Assembly (NCBI GenBank): GCA_944381535.1
Contig: CALWLN010000126.1
Location: 23,392-87,391, forward strand
Source of the DNA: an uncultured Lachnospiraceae bacterium
Lineage (GTDB): Bacteria; Bacillota; Clostridia; Lachnospirales; Lachnospiraceae
Direction of reading: 5' to 3'
Length of the DNA: 64,000 nt
The notes below the pieces were generated by a model that worked only from the letters and a program-made list of their open reading frames with translations, made no database searches and was not told the origin of the DNA. Numbering within the stretch: position 1 is the first letter of the stretch; every line of letters begins with the position of its first letter. The position numbers and the translations under genes were made by a program. Positions 49,132 through 56,744 of the stretch are shown piece by piece.

Positions 49132-49159
49132 AATTTTTCCTCACTTTCGCTAAATTCCT

Positions 49160-50440
49160 TTACAGTAACATATCAGCCAAATCCACCAAGAGTGTCTCTT
49201 TACCAAATCCCCCGGATTTTGATAACAATTTTACCGTTTTTCCATCCTTTATAAATTCAGAACACACAACCCCGCTCAGAACCTCACATACTGGCGCAAG
49301 TTCCTGTACATTTAATTTTCTAAGGAGACCTTTAACGGTGTCGCCACCGACTACTAACAACGTTGTCTGCTCCATATTATGTAACAGCTCGCATACTAGC
49401 ATACCTAGGATATCCACAATACTGTTCCTTATGTAATCCTTATTTCTACCATTTTCTTTCGCATACTCCATAATGCTTTTTTCTTCCGGAACATCATTGG
49501 CATCCAAAATTACCTTATGATTATCCATAAAAACCTTTTTCCATTCCTTTAAAACGTTAAGGCCTTTTTCAGATTTCCAGTAATTTCTATGCATCTGTTC
49601 TTTTTTAATCTGCAATCGCACAAACCCATTCTGTATTGCGTAATCCAGTTGCTGTCCTGTGATAGGATTAATACTTCCTATCACAGCCAAAAAGTGCTTT
49701 TTCTTCTGCATTTTCATATCCTGCCCCGTGTGAATCTTTGATACCTGACACTGTAATGCCTGCGATAAAGCTGCCGCAAATCCGGCACATCCTGCTAGTA
49801 AAGTCACACAGTCTTTATTCTTCTGCGCAACAATTGTTGTTGCTATCCTGTCAAGTTCCTCTTCACTGGAAGCATCATACAGTCGAATCCGTTTTTCATT
49901 ATCCAGATCGGACTCCGTATCCGTTCCTTCCATCAAGCCGCCATCTCTTTCCACCAGAACCTTGCTTTGCTCGTGAATAATATCCGGGATGTAAGAGCAT
50001 CTGACCGGCTCATATGGTTCTGAACCAAATACGCTATTCGCTACTGGTACGTTATCAACATAATGGATACCTAATTTTGTAATTCTTCCCATCTGTGGAA
50101 AAGCCGGGGCATAATGAATCACATCCTGCCCTGCTCCATCCAGTACCGCCTGCAGTTCAAAGCCGATATTTCCTCGTTGAGCCGAATCTGTCTTTTTATA
50201 TATGTAGTCTATACCACTTTTACAGGCATCAAGTACGATGTTTTTCACGGTTTCATATGCATTCTCACCGCTCATTCTTCTAGTCTCAGCGTCCAAAATC
50301 AGCACCTGATTATCACCACACATATATTCCTTCCATTTTTGTCCATTAACAATCACTCTTGACGGCATACCTTTCGCAACAAATTGCACTCCCGTATCCA
50401 ACCCTCCGGTTAAGTCATCCGCTATTACTAACAATTTCAT
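49160..50440 (-). CDS. four-carbon acid sugar kinase (DUF1537; DtnK/OtnK/DenK type)
   Basis: The protein has 426 residues. The N-terminal domain starts MKLLVIADDLTGGLDTGVQF with paired Asp residues. The C-terminal nucleotide-binding domain shows VVGGDTVKGLL and SGGFGKETLL. Family knowledge: these kinases phosphorylate D-threonate, L-threonate, D-erythronate or 3-keto-acids at C4. Coupled with PdxA2 (rather than LtnD/OtnI/OtnC), D-threonate or D-erythronate is the expected substrate. It is the first gene downstream of regulatory element B, 68 bases from that element's proximal block, and divergent from the regulator gene. It is AT-rich, unlike its metabolic partners at 41.4-44.6 kb. Confidence 0.87.
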   Translation of the reverse strand: MKLLVIADDLTGGLDTGVQFVAKGMPSRVIVNGQKWKEYMCGDNQVLILDAETRRMSGENAYETVKNIVLDACKSGIDYIYKKTDSAQRGNIGFELQAVLDGAGQDVIHYAPAFPQMGRITKLGIHYVDNVPVANSVFGSEPYEPVRCSYIPDIIHEQSKVLVERDGGLMEGTDTESDLDNEKRIRLYDASSEEELDRIATTIVAQKNKDCVTLLAGCAGFAAALSQALQCQVSKIHTGQDMKMQKKKHFLAVIGSINPITGQQLDYAIQNGFVRLQIKKEQMHRNYWKSEKGLNVLKEWKKVFMDNHKVILDANDVPEEKSIMEYAKENGRNKDYIRNSIVDILGMLVCELLHNMEQTTLLVVGGDTVKGLLRKLNVQELAPVCEVLSGVVCSEFIKDGKTVKLLSKSGGFGKETLLVDLADMLL

Positions 50441-50507
50441 TTCTTCATCTCTCTTTGTTCATTTTTGCAATATTATTTGTCTGCATTTATATGATATACT
50501 ATTTTTC

Positions 50508-50556
50508 GAAACATTACATCCCATGTTTTTATATTTTTGTGTTTTATTTCTGAACA
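50508..50556 (-). promoter_or_regulatory. copy B of the 49-bp composite operator/promoter element
   Basis: The minus-strand blocks read TGTTCAGAAATAAAAC, 19 bases, then GGATGTAATGTTTC followed by GAAAAATAG. The proximal block is identical to copy A over 14 bases. The element lies in the divergent gap between the kinase (leftward) and the regulator (rightward). A TATAAA sequence downstream on the minus strand could be the kinase -10 box. The distal block ends six bases before the regulator's -35 box, so a bound protein would also affect the regulator gene. Confidence 0.72.
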
Positions 50557-50561
50557 TTTTA

Positions 50562-50589
50562 TTGACTTTTAACTATGTTGTGTTAAAAT
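50562..50589 (+). promoter_or_regulatory. sigma-70-type promoter of the PrpR-like regulator
   Basis: TTGACT (50562-50567) and TAAAAT (50584-50589) are spaced by 16 bases. This gives a short 5' leader ahead of the ribosome-binding site CGGAGG and the ATG at 50618. The ATG at 50588 overlaps the -10 box, which is a further reason to reject that earlier start. Operator copy B abuts the -35 box, which suggests autoregulation. Confidence 0.65.
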
Positions 50590-50617
50590 GATAATAAAAA
50601 AACGGAGGGCTTTATTC

Positions 50618-52411
50618 ATGGGCATTAGAAAAACTCGTATTTTGGGCATTGTTCCTTATAAAACCATGAAGCCAGCCATGGAAAAACTGGCGGAAAAACG
50701 AGACGATATTACGCTAGAAATATATGTAGGTGACTTAAAGGAAGGCGTTGACATTGTTAGAAATTTGCGAATTGAGAACTATGATGTCATTATTTCCAGA
50801 GGTGGTACCGCCCAACTTATTGAACAGAATACGACTATCCCGGTAATTGAAATCAATATCTCTGTTTATGATATTATGCGCGCCATCAAACTTGCAGATA
50901 ATTATCGTGGCAAGTATGCTATTGTTGGTTTCAAAAGCATAACAAAAAGCGCAAGTCTTCTTTGTGATTTATTACAATATCACGTTCCGATTTACACAAT
51001 TCAAAATTCAGAAGAGGCACAATCCCTGCTAAAAAAACTAAAAGAGGAGGGTTTCCAACTCGTACTGTGTGATATGGTCACAAACAACACTGCCAGAAAT
51101 CTGGAGATGAATGCCATCCTGATCACCTCCGGTTCCGAGAGTATTCAGGACGCTTTTGCACAAGCAGTCAAAACCCACAGAATGATATTTCAATTAGAAG
51201 AGAAGCAAATGTTACTGGACAGTCTGTTGCAGCATCCCAGAGTGCATACAGCGGTATTTCAGTTAGATGGCACACTTTCATACTGCTCTGCGGATATCCA
51301 TTACAATACGGAACTGTTGGATATCCTATCCAACGAGTGTCCTTCTGCCGCCAGCTGTGATGATTATAAGTTTTTTACAAGCCACAATGACATGCTCTAC
51401 TCCGTGGAAAGTAAAAAGCTTCACATTAATCACCAGCAATACATTGCCTTCTACCTGACCGGTAATCATATCTCTGCCCTTAAAACCAAACATGGAATCT
51501 CTTTCCGTAATCTAAAGGATGTGGAAACCACTTTATTTGATAGCTTTTATGGCATAATCCCGCTTTCAAAGGAATTGGAATCTCTCATTTCCTCCTACGC
51601 GGAAAGCTCCTATCCGGTTATGATACTGGGCGAACATGGCACACGAAAGAAGTTTTTTGCCGGCTTGATTTATACTCAAAGCATTATGAGTAACCATCCT
51701 TATGTTCTGATTGACTGTGCTAGAATTAATGACAAGGAATGGAACTTCCTCATCAATCATTATAATTCACCGCTGAACGATAAGGAAAATACTTTATTCT
51801 TTAATAACATTAATAATCTGCCTGAAGAAAACCTTCAGAAGCTGCTGTCCATTATTTTGGAGCAAAAGCTGCACAAAAACAACAGATTGATTTTTTCCTG
51901 TTCTACTACTCCACGTACAGCTCTGCCCTACATAATTAACAAATTTACTAACGATTTATCCTGTCTGGTATTGAATACGCCCCCGCTTCGCGAGAATATA
52001 GCTGATATTCCTACATTTTCCTGCCTATATCTTAACTCGCTGAATGTGGCATTATCCAAACAGATCATTGGTTTTCAGCCGGATGCAATGGACCTGCTAC
52101 AGCAATATCCATGGCCAAACAATTACACTCAATTTAAACGGGTGCTCCGGGAACTTGCCGTCCTCACTGAAACACCTTATATTCAAGCCAGTCAGGTAGA
52201 ACAGATTCTCTCCATTGAAGTCTACTGCAATACAATAGAACCTCCGGTTTCCTCACCTGCGTTCTCTCCCAGCGGTTCTCTTGAGGAGATTACGCAGAGC
52301 ATAATCCGCAGGACCGTTGACGAAATGGGTGGTAATCAAAGCGCAGCAGCAAAAAAGCTACAAATCAGTCGTACCACACTTTGGCGATATTTAAAGCAGC
52401 CCCCGGAATGA
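50618..52411 (+). CDS. PrpR-N sensor regulator with degenerate sigma-54-activator AAA+ domain and Fis-type HTH
   Basis: The protein has 597 residues. Residues about 1-195 are a PrpR N-terminal sensor domain (TRILGIVPYKTM; IISRGGTAQLIE; VPVIEI-like strand). A PAS-like middle (about 210-300) follows. Residues about 315-545 keep the outline of a sigma-54 activator (PPLRENIADIP; YPWPNNYTQFKRVLREL). However, Walker A is altered (GEHGTRKK), Walker B reads LFFNNI with Asn in place of Asp/Glu, and no GAFTGA loop is visible. A C-terminal Fis-type helix-turn-helix is intact (GGNQSAAAKKLQISRTTLWRYL). It probably works as an ordinary DNA-binding switch rather than a sigma-54 activator. ATG at 50618 has GGAGG nine bases upstream. 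It is divergent from the enzyme operon. Confidence 0.85.
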   Translation: MGIRKTRILGIVPYKTMKPAMEKLAEKRDDITLEIYVGDLKEGVDIVRNLRIENYDVIISRGGTAQLIEQNTTIPVIEINISVYDIMRAIKLADNYRGKYAIVGFKSITKSASLLCDLLQYHVPIYTIQNSEEAQSLLKKLKEEGFQLVLCDMVTNNTARNLEMNAILITSGSESIQDAFAQAVKTHRMIFQLEEKQMLLDSLLQHPRVHTAVFQLDGTLSYCSADIHYNTELLDILSNECPSAASCDDYKFFTSHNDMLYSVESKKLHINHQQYIAFYLTGNHISALKTKHGISFRNLKDVETTLFDSFYGIIPLSKELESLISSYAESSYPVMILGEHGTRKKFFAGLIYTQSIMSNHPYVLIDCARINDKEWNFLINHYNSPLNDKENTLFFNNINNLPEENLQKLLSIILEQKLHKNNRLIFSCSTTPRTALPYIINKFTNDLSCLVLNTPPLRENIADIPTFSCLYLNSLNVALSKQIIGFQPDAMDLLQQYPWPNNYTQFKRVLRELAVLTETPYIQASQVEQILSIEVYCNTIEPPVSSPAFSPSGSLEEITQSIIRRTVDEMGGNQSAAAKKLQISRTTLWRYLKQPPE

Positions 52412-52511
52412 ATATTGGGATTAAAAGTAAAATGATTGATAAGCAAGAAATCATATGAAAGGTTCCTAGCAATCATGATGAAAGCTTTAATGATCAAAGG
52501 GAGATTTGAAA

Positions 52512-54644
52512 ATGAAGCAAAATTCAAAACAAATGCAGTGGCTTACGATTGCGGAGTTTGAAAACAGAAAAATATATAATCTGTATCACAGGGAAAAGCA
52601 GACCGTGGAAATTCCAGAAGAGACAATACAGAACCTCCATGTTCTTACCAGAACGGTTTTTGATAAACCCAAAGAGAAACAGAGATATATTTTGCGCCTA
52701 ACAGCAGACGATTATTATAAACTTTATGTTAACGGTAGGTTTTGCGGGCAGGGACCCGCACCCGCCTATGCTTTTCATTATTTCTTCAACGAAATAGATA
52801 TTACGCCCTATTTGCAGGAGGGACCGAACGTAATCGGGATCCATCTATATTACCAGGGACTGATTAACAGAGTTTGGAACAGTGGAGATGGACGCTTTGG
52901 CATGGCGGCGGAATTGGAGAGTGACAGGGTTGTGGAGGAGTTAAAGTGGAGATACCAGAAATCCTGCGCGTATTCCGGAAAAATCATTGGCTATCACACA
53001 CAGTTTTTAGAAAATTTTGATAGCCGTCTGTGGGCACGGGACTGGCTACAGACGGATTATGATGACAGTGAATGGAAACCCATGGTCCCTGCGAAGTGGG
53101 CTGATTATCGTTTGTTCCCACAACCAACGAAAATGTTAGACGTTTATTTTCAAAAGCCGAAATATGTGGAAACGAGAGAATACGGGCTGTTTGTGGACAT
53201 GGGCCAGGAGATAACGGGCGGACTCTGCGTGACCGCAAAGGGAATAAAAGGCGGTGTTATCCGAATCCAATGTGGAGAAGAATTGGACGATAATGGGAAT
53301 GTGAGATATGAAATGAGGTGCAACTGTGTATATGACGAAACGTTTATTATGAATGGAGAGGAGGTTAGGTTCATTCCGTACGATTACAAAGCGTTTCGTT
53401 ACGCGAACCTTATTTTTGATGAAGAAACGACAATAATTAAGGTGGAAGCACAGATTCGACATTATCCGCTAAACGAGGCGCTTTGCGCTCTGTACAGCAG
53501 TGATTCCATATTGAATCATATTTTTAGCATTTGTAAAAATGGCGTAAAATACGGAACACAGGAAGGATATCTGGATTGTCCCAGTCGGGAAAAGGGACAG
53601 TATATGGGAGATGCTGTTATTACAGCAAGGTCTCATATCTGGATGACGGGAAGTACGGAAATGCTGAGAAAGTATATACAGCAATCCGCAATGTCGGTTT
53701 TTGTCAGTCCCGCGCTCCTGGCTGTCACTCCCTGCGGGCTAATGCAGGAGGTGGCGGATTTTTCGCTCCTGTGGTCCCAGCTGCTTCTGCTGGATTATGA
53801 GTTTACAGGAGACTTACGGTTTCTGTCCGAGTATTATCCAACTGCGAAAAATATCATTGCCTATTTTGAACAGTTTCAACGAGAAGACGGTTTGCTTTCA
53901 GAAGTCGATACCTGGAATCTTGTGGACTGGCCGGATAACCTAAGAGATGATTATGATTTTGGTATGGACATAAAAAAAGGTGCGCAGGGAAAGCATAACG
54001 TAATCAACGCATTGTATGTTGGCGCTATGAAGACGCTTTCAGAGATAGAAGCTATACTGAGTATTCCGGTCACTTACGACTGGGAAACGGCAAGGGAGGC
54101 TTATTATTGTTCCTTTTTCAGGGAAGAAATAGGACTCTTTGTGGATCTGGAGGATGCGGAGCATGCGGCGGTTCACTCTAATATTTATCCGTTATATTTT
54201 GGCCTGGTAAAGCCGGAAGATCAGGACGCTGTCGCAGGATATTTAGTAGACAAGGGAATGTGTTGCGGCGTGTTTGTAAGCTATTTCCTTTTAAAGGGGT
54301 TGGAAAAGGCAGGATATTACAAGGATATTTATCGGATAATGATGAACAAGACCGAACATGGCTGGATTAACATGATCAAGGAAGGCGCAACAACTTGTTG
54401 GGAGGTATGGGGCAAGGAGCAGAAAATGAATACCAGTTTGTGTCATCCGTGGGCAAGCGCGCCAATTCCGATTTTGATCGAGAGTCTGGCGGGATTTCAT
54501 CCTGACCCATCTAAAAAGGAAGGGTACAGATGGGAGCCTCATATACCGGATGAGATTTTGTGTTTCAGATTACGGATACCTTTTCGAAATAAAGTATTTG
54601 AGATTGTGAAGAACGAGGAAACGATTGTTTGTAATAAACTCTGA
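52512..54644 (+). CDS. GH78 family alpha-L-rhamnosidase
   Basis: The protein has 710 residues and no signal peptide. The N-terminal beta domains include the rhamnosidase strand YKLYVNGRFCGQGPAPAY. The helical barrel shows GTQEGYLDCPSREKGQYMGDA, the usual GH78 acid motif, and TCWEVWGKEQ. It removes terminal L-rhamnose from rhamnogalacturonan fragments. ATG at 52512 has GGGAG eight bases upstream, and a TTG two codons earlier is not needed. It follows the regulator by 100 bases in the same direction and may be co-transcribed with it. It belongs to the rightward block and shows no obvious copy of the 49-bp element. Confidence 0.9.
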   Translation: MKQNSKQMQWLTIAEFENRKIYNLYHREKQTVEIPEETIQNLHVLTRTVFDKPKEKQRYILRLTADDYYKLYVNGRFCGQGPAPAYAFHYFFNEIDITPYLQEGPNVIGIHLYYQGLINRVWNSGDGRFGMAAELESDRVVEELKWRYQKSCAYSGKIIGYHTQFLENFDSRLWARDWLQTDYDDSEWKPMVPAKWADYRLFPQPTKMLDVYFQKPKYVETREYGLFVDMGQEITGGLCVTAKGIKGGVIRIQCGEELDDNGNVRYEMRCNCVYDETFIMNGEEVRFIPYDYKAFRYANLIFDEETTIIKVEAQIRHYPLNEALCALYSSDSILNHIFSICKNGVKYGTQEGYLDCPSREKGQYMGDAVITARSHIWMTGSTEMLRKYIQQSAMSVFVSPALLAVTPCGLMQEVADFSLLWSQLLLLDYEFTGDLRFLSEYYPTAKNIIAYFEQFQREDGLLSEVDTWNLVDWPDNLRDDYDFGMDIKKGAQGKHNVINALYVGAMKTLSEIEAILSIPVTYDWETAREAYYCSFFREEIGLFVDLEDAEHAAVHSNIYPLYFGLVKPEDQDAVAGYLVDKGMCCGVFVSYFLLKGLEKAGYYKDIYRIMMNKTEHGWINMIKEGATTCWEVWGKEQKMNTSLCHPWASAPIPILIESLAGFHPDPSKKEGYRWEPHIPDEILCFRLRIPFRNKVFEIVKNEETIVCNKL

Positions 54645-54671
54645 CAAAAGGGCGATAGAACGAGGATATTT

Positions 54672-54755
54672 ATGAATAAAAATGTGCTTACGCCATATTT
54701 GTATCGGATACAGCTATATTTCAATCAGCCAAAAGCGCAGTGTGGACTATGCTGA
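54672..54755 (+). CDS. possible 27-residue small ORF or gene relic
   Basis: The ATG at 54672 has GAGG six bases upstream and opens a 27-codon frame that ends TGA at 54755. The peptide is MNKNVLTPYLYRIQLYFNQ and eight more residues. It has no signal or motif that I recognise. The good ribosome-binding site is the only argument for translation. It fills half of the 169-base gap between the rhamnosidase and the serine hydrolase. It could also be a leader peptide or the remnant of an N-terminus. Confidence 0.25.
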   Translation: MNKNVLTPYLYRIQLYFNQPKAQCGLC

Positions 54756-54813
54756 ACCGATAGAAAGAAGATCCTCTCTTTTTTGCCCAACAGCAGTAGA
54801 AAGGTAGATTACT

Positions 54814-56286
54814 ATGTTAAATATTTTCAATTCAACACCGGAAGAAGTCGGTATTCCTTCTTCTGCCATCCTGCATTTTTTAGACCGATTAAAAATGTAT
54901 CATATACCAATGCATAGTGTCCTTATCATGCGCCATGACAAACTGGCAGCAGAATGCAATTTTGCACCATGCACATCTAATATGCCCCACCGCATGTTTT
55001 CTATCAGCAAGAGTATGACCGCCCTGGCAATTGGCAGACTGGCTGACGAAGGAAAGCTTTCTTTAGATGATCCGATTCTTTCCTTCTTTCCACAATACGC
55101 CACGGAACATACACATCCCTGGATATCCTCCATGACGATTCGCCATCTTCTAATGATGCGAACCTGTCATGCAGATGCCACCTACAAACCAGGGACCACC
55201 AAAGACTGGGTTGGAAGTTTCTTCCTTACCCCTCCCTCCCATAAACCAGGAACCGTATTTCATTATGATACCAGTGCTTCCCATACCTTATGTGCCCTAG
55301 TTGAGAATCTGACCGGTCAGCCTATGCTGGAATACCTAAAAGATACCATGCTTCGCGAACTTGGTTTTTCCGAAAACTCCTATATTATGACGGATCCTAT
55401 GGGCTACTCTATGGGCGGAAGTGGTCTCGTCTGCACCGCGCAGGATCTGCTGCGTCTGGGATATTTACTTTTGCATAAAGGAAATGTAAACGGACGACAA
55501 CTCATCAGCGCCTCTTATCTAGAACAGGCTTTTTCCAATCTGACCCCAACGGCAGCAAAAGCCCCTGTCTATGGGGAAGGTCTGGGATACGGATATTTCT
55601 TCTGGAGAGGTGAACACAACTCCTTCATGGCTTACGGGATGGGCGGCCAGTTTATCTTGTGCTTCCCGGATGCGGATATGATCTGTGTCACCACTGCGGA
55701 TAATCGGACAATTTCCGGCGGGAACCAGCTTATCTTCAACAGTTTCTATGAAGAGATAATACCTTATCTGACCGATAAACCTATTCCTCAGACACCAAAA
55801 TCCTTGTCCGAGCAACATTTACTGCAAAAAAAGCTGAATTCTGCTTCTCTTGTACCAGTAGCAGATTTTTGGCCCTCTATTACCCCACAGTTCTCAGATA
55901 TTGCTGCTTTTAACAGACAAATCTATCTTCTAAAGCCAAACAGAGCCGGATTTACCCACCTATCCGTCCAGTGGGAAGATACTTTGGAAGGAAAACTTAT
56001 CTTTTATAAGAGCAACGAGAGCGATTATACACTTCCTTTCGGATACCGCCACGTGATCCCCTGTCGTTTTCCCGGAAATAACCTGCGCTGTGCCGTAAGC
56101 GGGGCATGGCTTGCAACTGATACATTCTACATTGCAGTACATGTTCTGGATCGATTTATTTGCTCAGTACAAATACAGCTGGTATTCGGCAAAGATGATG
56201 TTACCGTTTTGCTTCGCAATAATGAAAATGAAGTTTTTCATGAATATAATGAGCATCTATATGGAACATCGGTTAGTTTTTGCTAA
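54814..56286 (+). CDS. serine hydrolase of the beta-lactamase / PBP-like esterase family
   Basis: The protein has 490 residues and no signal peptide. The SxxK motif SISK (Ser63, Lys66) and the second motif YDTS (Tyr151) match class C beta-lactamase-like esterases. Gly-rich stretches near residue 190 (GYSMGGSGLVCTAQDLLRLG) are typical of the family. The C-terminal 150 residues form an extra beta domain. As a cytoplasmic protein in a sugar locus it is more likely an esterase or acyl hydrolase than a resistance enzyme. GAAAGG precedes the ATG. Its 3' end overlaps the convergent yhcH-like gene by 30 bases. Confidence 0.85.
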   Translation: MLNIFNSTPEEVGIPSSAILHFLDRLKMYHIPMHSVLIMRHDKLAAECNFAPCTSNMPHRMFSISKSMTALAIGRLADEGKLSLDDPILSFFPQYATEHTHPWISSMTIRHLLMMRTCHADATYKPGTTKDWVGSFFLTPPSHKPGTVFHYDTSASHTLCALVENLTGQPMLEYLKDTMLRELGFSENSYIMTDPMGYSMGGSGLVCTAQDLLRLGYLLLHKGNVNGRQLISASYLEQAFSNLTPTAAKAPVYGEGLGYGYFFWRGEHNSFMAYGMGGQFILCFPDADMICVTTADNRTISGGNQLIFNSFYEEIIPYLTDKPIPQTPKSLSEQHLLQKKLNSASLVPVADFWPSITPQFSDIAAFNRQIYLLKPNRAGFTHLSVQWEDTLEGKLIFYKSNESDYTLPFGYRHVIPCRFPGNNLRCAVSGAWLATDTFYIAVHVLDRFICSVQIQLVFGKDDVTVLLRNNENEVFHEYNEHLYGTSVSFC

Positions 56287-56739
56287 CTTCTCACTGTTAT
56301 ACGGAAGCTTCAGCACAATTTTTTTATAATAATTTTGACCTGCCTGATCGCGGCACGCTTTATGCGCATCATGTGGAAAAGCTACCCAAAACATTCCCTT
56401 TTCAATTTGATATATATGCTTCTCTTCTCCGGTATACATTGCCCTGTCTTTTTCTTCCGCATATTCCACAGATTGTTGCAGATTCTTGATATCTTCCCAA
56501 ACTACACACTCGCTGCCTTCCAGAATAATCTGTACATCGATGTATTTACAATGCGCCTCATAGTCACCATCCTTCACCGGTCGCGTATTTCCTTCCTGAA
56601 CCATAAAATAGCCCCCGTCAAAATCATATCTTCCCAGGGCCGGATTGATTCCTATTCTTCTCACCGCCTCCAATGCTTCCGCAAGATTTGGCACTATCTT
56701 CTCATAAAAAAACAGGTTACATACATCTCCAATAATCAT
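56257..56739 (-). CDS. YhcH/YjgK/YiaL (EbgC-like) family protein
   Basis: The protein has 160 residues and is a small cupin-like protein. Family features are seen in RYDFDGGYFMVQEGNTRP, EAHCKYIDVQIILEGSE and FWVAFPHDAHKAC, where the Glu and His residues are likely metal or sugar ligands. Family members bind or isomerise sugars and accompany sialic-acid, galactoside and uronate operons. It is the last gene of the leftward group that starts near 60.8 kb and lies six bases after the broken GH106-like gene. AGAGG precedes the ATG. Overlap with the convergent serine-hydrolase gene means transcripts meet there. Confidence 0.88.
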   Translation of the reverse strand: MIIGDVCNLFFYEKIVPNLAEALEAVRRIGINPALGRYDFDGGYFMVQEGNTRPVKDGDYEAHCKYIDVQIILEGSECVVWEDIKNLQQSVEYAEEKDRAMYTGEEKHIYQIEKGMFWVAFPHDAHKACRDQAGQNYYKKIVLKLPYNSEKLAKTNRCSI

Positions 56740-56744
56740 GATTC

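Noticed and set aside
50441-50617. Sigma-54 promoter near the PrpR-like regulator
   Set aside because: No GG-N10-GC pattern at -24/-12 was found in the gap, and the regulator lacks the sigma-54 contact loop.
54814-56286. Beta-lactam resistance gene
   Set aside because: SxxK is present, but there is no signal peptide and it sits in a sugar locus; an esterase is more likely.
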